Origin: Robiginitomaculum sp.
Lineage (GTDB): Bacteria; Pseudomonadota; Alphaproteobacteria; Caulobacterales; Maricaulaceae
NCBI GenBank assembly: GCA_021647375.1
Contig: JAKIUV010000059.1
Span: 1 to 17,532 of the forward strand
DNA: 17,532 bases
Reading direction: 5' to 3'
How positions within the stretch are numbered: position 1 is the stretch's first letter; each line of letters begins with the position of its first letter. Under the pieces are notes generated by a model that saw only the letters and a list, made by a program, of their open reading frames with translations, ran no database searches and had not been told where the DNA came from. Below are positions 1 through 6,150 of the stretch, one piece after another. A program made the translations under genes and the position numbers.

Positions 1-23
1 AAACAAAGGTAAGAAAGAAACTA

Positions 24-59
24 ATGTGATAAAGGGGCCAATTGGCCCCTTTATCACAT
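24..59 (-). terminator. Perfect 36-bp palindrome, probable terminator after vapC
   Basis: The two 18-base halves are exact reverse complements. The centre reads GGGGCCAATTGGCCCC, so the transcript would fold into a stem of up to 16 bp around an AATT loop. On the minus strand it is followed by a T-rich stretch (TTAGTTTCTTTCTT), as expected for an intrinsic terminator of the vapBC transcript. The plus-strand side lacks a clear T run. A protein-binding site or the edge of a small mobile repeat would also fit, since the symmetry is unusually perfect. Confidence 0.65.
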
Positions 60-87
60 CATTTAAGCACAGCGTACTGGTAGACTT

Positions 88-348
88 TTACGCCGCCACA
101 TGGCCTGATTTTACTCCGCCCTTGACACATATATTTGGTTCTTCAAACAACGCATTTAAAACCTCAATAATTCCGGCCTTGCCAAGTTTGAATTTTTTAC
201 CCCTGAGTGTCCAGATAGTTTCAACCAAAACTATATCGCCCACCAATACAGGTAAATCTCCGGTAATTAATTTTGTGGCTTTTTGTGATTGCGTTTTGTT
301 ATCACCAAGCAAGTATCTCAGCAGGACATTGGTATCTATCGCAATCAT
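88..348 (-). pseudogene. vapC: VapC-like PIN-domain toxin, C-terminally truncated
   Basis: The 86-residue product has the N-terminal half of a PIN-domain ribonuclease. It opens with IAIDTNVLLRYLL, holding the first metal-binding aspartate (Asp5), and has LVETIW with the conserved glutamate (Glu43). VapC toxins are normally about 130 residues and carry two further acidic residues in the C-terminal half. Here the frame ends with an unrelated-looking tail (GGVKSGHVAA) soon after EEPNIC, so those residues are missing. The next frames downstream do not obviously restore a PIN domain. The start overlaps the antitoxin stop in an ATGA, the usual coupling in such pairs. Probably an inactive remnant, although a short active variant cannot be excluded. 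Confidence 0.7.
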
Positions 349-566
349 TCAGCCAAGCTGCTTTGCATGGATTGTTGGTCTGTTAGGTTGGCATCAGCTT
401 TAATATGTTTCAACAGTCCCTTAGCCGCCCCTTTGACTTTTTTGACGATAGTAATACGCCCGTCACTATCCACAAAGCTCTGATACTCATCGCCCGGCTT
501 GATGCCTGCGAGCCTACATTGCTTGATGGGTAATGTTATTTGTCTTTTCGCGCTAACTTTTGGCAT
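345..566 (-). CDS. vapB: VapB-like AbrB-family antitoxin
   Basis: This 73-residue protein begins PKVSAKRQITLPIKQCRLAGIKPGDEY, the swapped-hairpin AbrB/SpoVT DNA-binding fold of many VapB-type antitoxins. The C-terminal half, rich in Lys and Asp, would be the toxin-binding tail. It would bind its own promoter and neutralise the PIN toxin encoded immediately downstream with a 4-base overlap. AAGGAG lies 5-6 bases before the ATG and supports the start. The gene is 63 bp downstream of mazG on the same strand, so readthrough from the ccm operon is possible besides its own promoter. Because the partner toxin is truncated, the antitoxin may now be an orphan regulator. Confidence 0.85.
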   Translation of the reverse strand: MPKVSAKRQITLPIKQCRLAGIKPGDEYQSFVDSDGRITIVKKVKGAAKGLLKHIKADANLTDQQSMQSSLAE

Positions 567-583
567 GATTACTCCTTACCATA

Positions 584-611
584 AAGATAGTAATTCTTTG
601 CTATTAGTCAA
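584..611 (-). promoter_or_regulatory. Candidate promoter/operator of vapBC
   Basis: On the minus strand TTGACT (606-611) and TATCTT (584-589) are separated by 16 bases and lie just before the vapB ribosome-binding site. The motif TTACTAT occurs twice here, flanking the -35 region and next to the -10, and CTATT-GACT-AATAG is a small dyad over the -35. Such symmetry over the core promoter suits autorepression by the antitoxin. Assignment is by eye only. Confidence 0.45.
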
Positions 612-629
612 TAGTAAAGAAATGCGGTG

Positions 630-1439
630 TTATAGGCCAGATTTTTTTGCGGCTATATAGAGTTCTTCTAGCGCATCTATGCCCATGCTCTCTAGTTTTT
701 TATCCGCATGTTTTTCTATATATTGAAAGCGGCGGGTGAATTTTTTGTTGCAGTCGCGCAGGGCGTGTTCGGGGTCTACGCCGAGTTTTCGGGCTAGGTT
801 AGATACGGCGAAGATTAAATCCCCGATTTCTTCGTGGATGCGGGCTTGGCCTTCGTCGTTGTTGACGGCTTCGACGATTTCCACCGATTCCTCAATGATT
901 TTAGCAATCACCTGTTCGGGTTCAGCCCAGTCAAACCCGACACGGGCGGCGCGTTTTTGCAATTTGTCAGCACGGGTGAGGGCGGGTAGGGCGAGGGCAA
1001 TGCCGTCTAGCACGGATGCGTTGTCTGGTTTTTTACTCCGCTCCTTAGCTTTTAAGGCTTCCCAAGCTAGGGTTTGCGTCTCGCTATCGCGCTGGCTCTC
1101 ATCACCAAACACATGGGGATGGCGGGCAATCATTTTTTCGACCAAGCCGTCGCAGACGGCGGCGAAATCAAATTCGTCCTGCTCGTCGGCCATTTGTGCG
1201 TGGAAAACCACTTGTAACAATAAATCCCCGAGTTCTTCTTTGAGATCAGCCATATTACCGCGCTCTATGGCGTCGTTGACTTCGTATGCTTCTTCGATGG
1301 TGTAGGGCGCGACCGTTTCAAAGGTTTGTTCTATATCCCACGGGCACCCGGTTTCAGGATCGCGTAGTCGCGTCATCATAGTGAGCAATCGTTGTTGCGG
1401 CGTAGCGCCCAAACTGTTGGCAATCTTTTTTATATTCAT
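630..1439 (-). CDS. mazG: MazG nucleoside triphosphate pyrophosphohydrolase
   Basis: MazG hydrolyses nucleoside triphosphates to monophosphates and pyrophosphate in the cytoplasm, clearing aberrant nucleotides. The 269-residue length matches the two-domain enterobacterial type. The first MazG domain has RLRDPETGCPWD (25-35), EEAYE (49-53) and KEELGDLLLQVVFHAQ (67-82). The second has EESVE (183-187) and HEEIGDLIF (202-210). These acidic clusters are the magnesium-binding residues of the all-alpha NTP-pyrophosphatase fold, and both sets are complete. Its ATG overlaps the ccmD stop (ATGA), so it appears to be translationally coupled as the last gene of ccmABCD. That is an odd place for a nucleotide-pool enzyme. 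No strong ribosome-binding site precedes it, in keeping with coupling. Confidence 0.95.
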   Translation of the reverse strand: MNIKKIANSLGATPQQRLLTMMTRLRDPETGCPWDIEQTFETVAPYTIEEAYEVNDAIERGNMADLKEELGDLLLQVVFHAQMADEQDEFDFAAVCDGLVEKMIARHPHVFGDESQRDSETQTLAWEALKAKERSKKPDNASVLDGIALALPALTRADKLQKRAARVGFDWAEPEQVIAKIIEESVEIVEAVNNDEGQARIHEEIGDLIFAVSNLARKLGVDPEHALRDCNKKFTRRFQYIEKHADKKLESMGIDALEELYIAAKKSGL

Positions 1440-1561
1440 TTGGGGCGCTTAGAGTTTTGCAAAAAAGTGTGGACGGTGAAGGCCAATATGACGGCAATAG
1501 ATATGCCGTAGCACGTCCAGACATAAAAATTATAACGGCCAAAATCCGGGAGTAAGTCCAT
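1436..1561 (-). CDS. ccmD: CcmD, small heme-exporter subunit
   Basis: A 41-codon gene reads MDLLPDFGRYNFYVWTCYGI and continues with a hydrophobic segment (SIAVILAFTV) and a basic tail. CcmD proteins are short, with an N-terminal aromatic stretch of the GxYxxYVWxxYG kind, one transmembrane helix and a charged C-terminus; all are present. CcmD helps release heme-loaded CcmE from the CcmABC transporter. The start overlaps the ccmC stop by one base (TGATG) and the stop overlaps the mazG start (ATGA), fixing both ends. It lies in the expected position after ccmC. A longer open frame on the same strand covers part of this region but has no family features. Confidence 0.92.
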   Translation of the reverse strand: MDLLPDFGRYNFYVWTCYGISIAVILAFTVHTFLQNSKRPK

Positions 1562-2298
1562 CACAGTTTCTCCAAAGTAGTTGTGGCAGCAGCCGGGCGT
1601 TTACGCCTTGTTTTGGCACTGGCTATTTTGTTGAGCATCTTACTCAATACCAACCAGCCAAGGAAGAAAGTATAGCCAAAGGTCATGAGCATTAGGGGTA
1701 ATAATATACTGCCCGGCAGTCCCGGTGCGTCCGGCATGGATACCGAAGACGTTTGGTGCAATGTATTCCACCAGTCCACCGAAAATTTGATAATCGGTAG
1801 ATTAATCGACCCGACCATAGCCACCAAGCCAGCGATACGTGCGGCCCGGCGCTTATCGTCTATACCCGCCCATACGGCCATATAACCTATGAATAGAAAT
1901 AGTAAAATCAGAGTGGAGGTCATACGCCCGTCCCATTGCCAATAAGTGCCCCAGCTGGTCTTGCCCCATAAGCTTCCGGTGAGCAGGCCAAGCGCCGTAA
2001 AAGCGGCACCAGGCAGGGCAAGTGCGCGGGCTAGTTCGTCCGATAAAGGATGCCGCCATATATAGGCCAGCAAGCTGGCAAATGCCATGCCGGCATACGC
2101 CGCCATGCCCGTCCAAACAGCCGGGACATGCACATACATAATGCGCACACTATGGCCTTGTAATTGGTCTTCAGGGGAATTGTACAAGCCAAAATATAGA
2201 CCACTACCAATTAGGAACAGTGCCAATAGTCCGAAAATCGGCGCGGCGACATTGGCGAATTTTTTAAACCGCAAAGGGTTTGCTAGAAAACTGATCAT
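1561..2298 (-). CDS. ccmC: CcmC, heme exporter membrane subunit
   Basis: CcmC is the inner-membrane protein that presents heme on the periplasmic side and helps attach it to CcmE. The 245-residue product has about six hydrophobic helices. Visible family landmarks are the VHVPAVW segment with His57, the tryptophan-rich heme-handling loop WGTYWQWD (116-123) and a second periplasmic histidine in LHQTSS (His181). The two histidines are the expected axial heme ligands, and the loop keeps the WGxxWxWD pattern. The basic C-terminal tail is cytoplasmic by the positive-inside rule. It starts 6 bases after ccmB and overlaps ccmD by one base, so the ccm genes appear to be one transcript. Confidence 0.96.
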   Translation of the reverse strand: MISFLANPLRFKKFANVAAPIFGLLALFLIGSGLYFGLYNSPEDQLQGHSVRIMYVHVPAVWTGMAAYAGMAFASLLAYIWRHPLSDELARALALPGAAFTALGLLTGSLWGKTSWGTYWQWDGRMTSTLILLFLFIGYMAVWAGIDDKRRAARIAGLVAMVGSINLPIIKFSVDWWNTLHQTSSVSMPDAPGLPGSILLPLMLMTFGYTFFLGWLVLSKMLNKIASAKTRRKRPAAATTTLEKL

Positions 2299-2304
2299 GT
2301 CCCT

Positions 2305-2985
2305 TTACTCCATTACGGTATTCAGTGCGGCGGCAGCGGCTGGAATGCCGATGGCCGCCGCGATGAGGCTTATACCCGCCAAAGCCTGAAATTCCAAGAC
2401 CTGAAATAGAGAGGCATCTTGAAAAGACACCGCGCCGCTAACGGCAAAGATCAAAACTGGTATCACAAGCGGGATGGTCAACAGTACAAGCAAAAAACCA
2501 CCCCCCTTGAACCCGACCAAGCAAGCCCCGGAAAACGCACCGTAGCAAACCAGCGCCGGGCTGGCGATTACCATGGAAACAAATAATCCAAGCAATATGT
2601 CTGTCGGTAAATCAAACAACAGCACCGCCAAGGGCAGGGCGATGATGAGCGGTAAGATAGCGAGAAGCCAATGGGCGCACACCTTAGCCAATACATAGGC
2701 GTTCATGGACATGCCGGATAACTTTATGTGTTCTAAACTGCCGTCCTCAGCATCATCTGAGAATAAATGCTCGAACGAGAACAACAATGAAAACACCACG
2801 GCCAACCATATTAGGGCAGGGGCTAAGGGGCGCAGAGTTTTAAATTCACCGCCCAGTGCAATAGCTGACATGGACAAGAACACCGCAAAAAACACCAAGC
2901 CCAGGAGCCAAGCGCCGCCAGAGCGCAGGGCAATGCGTATATCGCGTATTATCACACCGCCAAATCTATTTCTGAGCCTATTCAT
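2305..2985 (-). CDS. ccmB: CcmB, heme exporter permease
   Basis: CcmB is the permease partner of the ATPase CcmA in the CcmABCD complex. The product is strongly hydrophobic with about six membrane spans and contains the family segment LFSFEHLFSDDAEDGSLEHIKLS after the second helix. I place the start at 2985 (226 residues) rather than 2997. GGAG lies six bases before the ATG at 2985, and the resulting 8-base overlap with the ccmA stop (ATGAATAG) is typical of coupled genes. The upstream ATG at 2997 is itself part of that ribosome-binding region. The longer form would add only four residues. Confidence 0.93.
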   Translation of the reverse strand: MNRLRNRFGGVIIRDIRIALRSGGAWLLGLVFFAVFLSMSAIALGGEFKTLRPLAPALIWLAVVFSLLFSFEHLFSDDAEDGSLEHIKLSGMSMNAYVLAKVCAHWLLAILPLIIALPLAVLLFDLPTDILLGLFVSMVIASPALVCYGAFSGACLVGFKGGGFLLVLLTIPLVIPVLIFAVSGAVSFQDASLFQVLEFQALAGISLIAAAIGIPAAAAALNTVME

Positions 2986-3616
2986 TTGCGGCTCCATTCA
3001 AGGTCAGCACCCGCGTATTATCCCCGATCTTTTCTGGCGGTGTGTGCGATGCTATTATCGCACAACCACCTGCCGCCACATGCGCACCGACCAATTTGTG
3101 GATAACCGCCCGGCCTTTAATATCCATAGCGGCGGCAGGTTCGTCCAGTACCCACAGTTTTGCTTGTTTAAGCAGGAGCCGCGCCAGAGACAGCCGCCTA
3201 GACTGCCCAGCCGATAAGCCTTTGGCGCGCAGATTAATTTGCGCTGATAGGCCAACTTGTTCCAGCGCATCTTCGGGGGCTATAGGCGAGGCGAACACAG
3301 ATTGCCAAAACCGCAAATTTTCCAACACCGTTAGATTTGGTTTATGGCCATCGTGGTGACCTTGGTATCCGGTGTCTGAGGATATGTATTTATGCACATC
3401 CTGTTCGCCCCATGCCACGTGGCCGCTGTCCGGCCGCAAGAGACCAGCAATACATTTTAGCAAAGACGTTTTGCCAATCCCGTTACTGCCCGCAACCCAG
3501 AGCGTATCGCCCGCATCCATTGAGAATGACAAACCATCAATTAGCAAATTATCCCCGCGTGAGACGGCGAGATCTGTGACCACAAGTTGGCTGGATGTTT
3601 TGGTCGCTGCAGTCAT
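2978..3616 (-). CDS. ccmA: CcmA, heme exporter ATP-binding protein
   Basis: This is the ATPase of the CcmABCD complex; ATP hydrolysis drives release of heme-bound CcmE. The 212-residue single nucleotide-binding domain has Walker A GSNGIGKT (43-50), the ABC signature LSAGQ (134-138), Walker B LWVLDEP (154-160) and the switch histidine in ASHTPP (His191). The length is normal for CcmA. It is the first gene of the minus-strand run and is divergent from ccmE across 111 bp, which should hold the promoters for both directions. I see no convincing consensus promoter in that gap. Confidence 0.96.
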   Translation of the reverse strand: MTAATKTSSQLVVTDLAVSRGDNLLIDGLSFSMDAGDTLWVAGSNGIGKTSLLKCIAGLLRPDSGHVAWGEQDVHKYISSDTGYQGHHDGHKPNLTVLENLRFWQSVFASPIAPEDALEQVGLSAQINLRAKGLSAGQSRRLSLARLLLKQAKLWVLDEPAAAMDIKGRAVIHKLVGAHVAAGGCAIIASHTPPEKIGDNTRVLTLNGAANE

Positions 3617-3727
3617 GATTATTTAGTCTGTACTCATTTACTCGATGTGTTTATAAGCATGTACTGATATGAACATGCGCTATCTTGGCGCATTCCCTAA
3701 CATGCAATATTTGGATAAACCAGAACA

Positions 3728-4156
3728 ATGAAACCAAAACATCAAAACAAACGCCTAATCACCATGGCTATTGTCGCTCTGGCAGTGGTTGGCGGTGCCT
3801 ACTTATTGCTCAGAGCGCTCGGCGATAACAAGCAACTCTTCGTAAACCCGTCTGTTGTGGTTGATCGTACCTATGTGCAAGGCGTAAACAAGATTAAAAT
3901 CGGCGGCATGGTGGTCGAGGGGAGTGTGGTTAAAACGGACGGCCTCAACACCAGTTTCTCGGTAATAAATTTTGACGATCCAGACCCAAATGTACCCGCA
4001 CTAAATGTTGTTTATTATGACGTTCTACCGGATTTATTCGCTGAGGGGCAGGGTGTGGTCATGACAGGAAAATTAGCCCCGGACGGCACATTTATCGCCA
4101 GCAATGTCCTCGCCAAACACGACGAAAACTACATGCCAAAAATGCCGGAGAGCTAG
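3728..4156 (+). CDS. ccmE: CcmE, periplasmic heme chaperone
   Basis: CcmE takes heme from the CcmABCD exporter, holds it through a covalent bond to one histidine, and passes it to CcmF for attachment to apocytochrome c. The 142-residue protein has a basic N-terminus, one membrane anchor (about residues 10-29) and a periplasmic beta-barrel. The heme-binding signature VLAKHDENYMP is intact, with His131 and Tyr135. LPDLFAEGQGVV (100-111) is another strong family match. It is transcribed away from ccmA and convergent with hslV. No clear ribosome-binding site is visible. The later maturation genes (ccmF, ccmG, ccmH) must lie elsewhere. Confidence 0.94.
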   Translation: MKPKHQNKRLITMAIVALAVVGGAYLLLRALGDNKQLFVNPSVVVDRTYVQGVNKIKIGGMVVEGSVVKTDGLNTSFSVINFDDPDPNVPALNVVYYDVLPDLFAEGQGVVMTGKLAPDGTFIASNVLAKHDENYMPKMPES

Positions 4157-4202
4157 GTAGGCTCTGGATTTAAGCTTTAGTCAAAATGTGTGACGGGGTC
4201 AC

Positions 4203-4760
4203 TTATTCTTCCAAGGTCTCCACGACAAAGTTATTGTTCGTAAATACACAAATATCTGCGGCTATGCCCATGGCTTTACGGGCTAATGTCTCTGCGTCCT
4301 CTTCGTAATCGTCTAGGGCGCGGGCGGCGGACAGGGCGTAATTGCCGCCGCTACCGATAGCGGTAATACCCCCGTCAGGTTCAACCACGTCGCCATTGCC
4401 AGTAAGGACGAAGGTTTCTTTTTTATCAGCCACAATCATCATAGCTTGTAGCTGTCGCAGAACCTTGTCGGTGCGCCAGTCTTTAGCCAGCTCTACGCAA
4501 GCCCTCGCAAGTTGGGTCGGATATTGCTCCAATTTAATCTCAAGCCGTTCCATGAGCGCGAATGCGTCCGCCGTAGCACCAGCAAAGCCGATAATGACAT
4601 TGCCGTCTATGATACGCCGGACTTTGCGGGCCGTGGATTTCATCACCGTATTGCCAGCCGAAACCTGCCCGTCGCCAATAACAACAACCTTACCGCCCTT
4701 GCGCACGGTCAAAATAGTCGTACCGCGCCATTTGCTCGCATCTGCATAATCATGGTTCAT
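4203..4760 (-). CDS. hslV: HslV, ATP-dependent protease proteolytic subunit
   Basis: HslV forms the double-hexamer core of the HslUV protease, an N-terminal threonine hydrolase. After a short propeptide (MNHDYADASKWRG) the mature enzyme would begin at the first Thr of TTILTVRKGG. Counting from that Thr1, the catalytic Asp17 (GDGQ) and Lys33 (TARKVRR) are in the canonical places. The start at 4760 gives 185 residues, the normal size. The frame continues upstream to 4916 but would create a 65-residue propeptide and overlap the upstream regulator gene, so I reject it. The ATPase partner hslU usually follows hslV, but here ccmE ends 46 bases downstream on the other strand. hslU must be elsewhere if the protease works. 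Confidence 0.93.
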   Translation of the reverse strand: MNHDYADASKWRGTTILTVRKGGKVVVIGDGQVSAGNTVMKSTARKVRRIIDGNVIIGFAGATADAFALMERLEIKLEQYPTQLARACVELAKDWRTDKVLRQLQAMMIVADKKETFVLTGNGDVVEPDGGITAIGSGGNYALSAARALDDYEEDAETLARKAMGIAADICVFTNNNFVVETLEE

Positions 4761-4861
4761 AATAGTATCCAGTTGTTTTTGATTGTTAATGGGAATATGG
4801 GGTGTAGCGGTAAATGGGTCAAGGGACATAGGCTCAGGATCTATTAATTCCATCGTTTCTG

Positions 4862-5275
4862 CTAATGTTCGCCTGAACATAGCCTGTGATCTGCGAGGGT
4901 TTGGATGATGGTGCAATCTTTAGTATTATCTTCGTGAACTTGGGTGGTGATACGCTTCAGCTCTTTTTCAAGCTTGCGCAGTTTCTTAAGCTTGCTACGC
5001 ACATTTTCCAAATGAGTTTCCGCAATGTTATGAGCTTCAGCGCATGAATGGTCGGGGTGGTCATGCAGATGCATCAAATCACGGATGGCAGCGATACCAA
5101 GGCCAAGGTCGCGGGCGTGCTTTATAAAAGATAAACGCTCCAAGTCACTTTGGGTATAGCGGCGTTGGTTGCCAGTGTTCCGCCCCGGCTCTGAAAGTAC
5201 CCCGATTTCTTCATAATACCGTATGGTCGGGACTTTTACCCCAGTGCGCGCTGCCATCTTACCAATAGAAAACAT
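4862..5275 (-). CDS. MerR-family transcriptional regulator, metal-sensor-like
   Basis: The 137-residue protein has a MerR winged-helix domain (FSIGKMAARTGVKVPTIRYY, then the wing around NQRRYTQSD), a long dimerisation coiled coil (about 80-115) and a cysteine-containing tail. Cys78, Cys121 and Cys133 occupy positions like the metal-binding cysteines of ZntR/PbrR/CadR-type sensors. His-rich HLHDHPDHSC precedes Cys78. Metal sensing is therefore plausible but unproven, and related alphaproteobacterial proteins of this type have no known ligand. AAGGGG sits 8-9 bases before the ATG. It is divergent from a transglutaminase-like gene with a MerR-type operator between them, so that gene is the likely target. 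hslV follows 101 bp downstream and may be cotranscribed. Confidence 0.9.
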   Translation of the reverse strand: MFSIGKMAARTGVKVPTIRYYEEIGVLSEPGRNTGNQRRYTQSDLERLSFIKHARDLGLGIAAIRDLMHLHDHPDHSCAEAHNIAETHLENVRSKLKKLRKLEKELKRITTQVHEDNTKDCTIIQTLADHRLCSGEH

Positions 5276-5288
5276 TTTAATTTTCCCC

Positions 5289-5319
5289 TTGTATCTCTAG
5301 TTACTAGAGGTTTTATAAG
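5289..5319 (+). promoter_or_regulatory. MerR-type operator and promoter for the transglutaminase gene
   Basis: TTGTAT (5289-5294) and TATAAG (5314-5319) are separated by 19 bases, the overlong spacing that MerR-family activators correct by distorting DNA. The spacer holds the dyad CTCTAGT-T-ACTAGAG (5295-5309). Transcription would begin near 5326. On the other strand the same site lies just before the regulator gene and could give autoregulation. Confidence 0.7.
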
Positions 5320-5359
5320 GATGCTCAAGAATTGCAACACACAAATGAAAGAGCAGAAA

Positions 5360-6097
5360 ATGGGCGATATAACGAGACAAAAACTAAACGAAAAAACCGA
5401 CATATTAGACTATGGCCATAAGGATATTCAAAAACTGGTTAATGAGCGAAAATGGAAAACCCTTGATGACTATGAGCGTATCGGAGCCGTATACGACTTT
5501 GTTCGCAACGAGATAAAATTCGGCTATAACAGAAGGGATGAAATCCGGGCTTCTGAAGTGCTTGCGGATGGATTTGGGCAATGCAACACCAAAGCGACAT
5601 TGTTAATGGCATTATTCAGAGCGGTTGGTATTCCTTGCCGCTTGCATGGTTTTACCATCAAAAAAATTCTGCAAAGCGGCGTTGTGCCGCAAATTGTTAT
5701 GCCTTTGGCACCCGCAAATATTTTGCATTCCTGGGTGGAGATATATTATGACGGCAAATGGATAAATCTGGAGGGTTTTATTCTGGATGATGACTATATT
5801 CAGGCTCTACAGCGCAAATACCCTGATAAAACGTCGCTGTGCGCCTATGGCGCGGGAACAGATGATTTGCAAAATCCGGGTGTAAGGTGGGTCGGGACAG
5901 ATACATATATTCAAAAAACCGGCATCAATCAAGATTTTGGCATTTTCGATAGTCCAGATGACTTTTATAAATTGCACACCCAAAAATTGGGACAGTTCAA
6001 GACTTTTCTCTACCAAAACCTTATCCGTCATTGGATGAACAGGCGCGTTTCCCGGTTGCGCAACGGGCACTGCCCTAAAGTACAAGCCTTGGCATAA
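5360..6097 (+). CDS. Transglutaminase-like cysteine protein
   Basis: The 245-residue cytoplasmic protein has a transglutaminase-like core. Cys75 lies in GFGQCNTKATLL, His123 in ILHSWVEIYY, and the third triad position in KWINLEGF is Glu138 rather than the usual aspartate. The fold covers papain-like proteases, amidases and transglutaminases, so the reaction is unknown. No signal peptide is seen. I chose the ATG at 5360 because GAAAGAG lies six bases before it. An in-frame ATG at 5321 sits only one base after the -10 element and could not be on the transcript from the MerR-type promoter. The AT-rich codon use looks different from the neighbouring nnrS gene, which hints at transfer. Its divergent pairing with the regulator suggests induction by that protein's ligand. 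Confidence 0.82.
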   Translation: MGDITRQKLNEKTDILDYGHKDIQKLVNERKWKTLDDYERIGAVYDFVRNEIKFGYNRRDEIRASEVLADGFGQCNTKATLLMALFRAVGIPCRLHGFTIKKILQSGVVPQIVMPLAPANILHSWVEIYYDGKWINLEGFILDDDYIQALQRKYPDKTSLCAYGAGTDDLQNPGVRWVGTDTYIQKTGINQDFGIFDSPDDFYKLHTQKLGQFKTFLYQNLIRHWMNRRVSRLRNGHCPKVQALA

Positions 6098-6116
6098 CCT
6101 GCGGCAAATTGCCTGT

Positions 6117-6144
6117 TTGTTTTTGTGCTCATGAGAATTATACG
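6117..6144 (+). promoter_or_regulatory. Weak candidate promoter of nnrS
   Basis: TTGTTT (6117-6122) and TATACG (6139-6144) are 16 bases apart. The predicted start of transcription falls at the nnrS ATG (6151), which has no good ribosome-binding site, so a leaderless transcript is conceivable. No FNR-type TTGAT-N4-ATCAA box is seen. Confidence 0.25.
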
Positions 6145-6150
6145 CAGTTT

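Noticed and set aside
26..403. Plus-strand open frame opposite vapC and part of vapB
   Set aside because: It begins inside the palindrome and has no recognisable domain; the minus-strand pair with ATGA overlap explains the region.
736..1305. Long plus-strand open frame opposite mazG
   Set aside because: Serine- and arginine-rich composition typical of an antisense shadow of a conserved gene.
1354..1542. Open frame of 62 codons on the minus strand overlapping ccmD and mazG
   Set aside because: It has no family features, and the overlapping ccmD frame has clear CcmD features and exact junctions.
3657..3705. GCATGT/ACATGC dyad and repeated AACATGC in the ccmA-ccmE gap
   Set aside because: Arms are short and spacing irregular; not enough to call an operator.
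4190..4202. Hairpin GTGAC-GGG-GTCAC between ccmE and hslV as terminator
   Set aside because: Only five base pairs and no proper T run on either side.
4761..4916. N-terminal extension of hslV by 52 residues
   Set aside because: It would give a 65-residue propeptide and overlap the regulator gene; normal HslV length starts at 4760.
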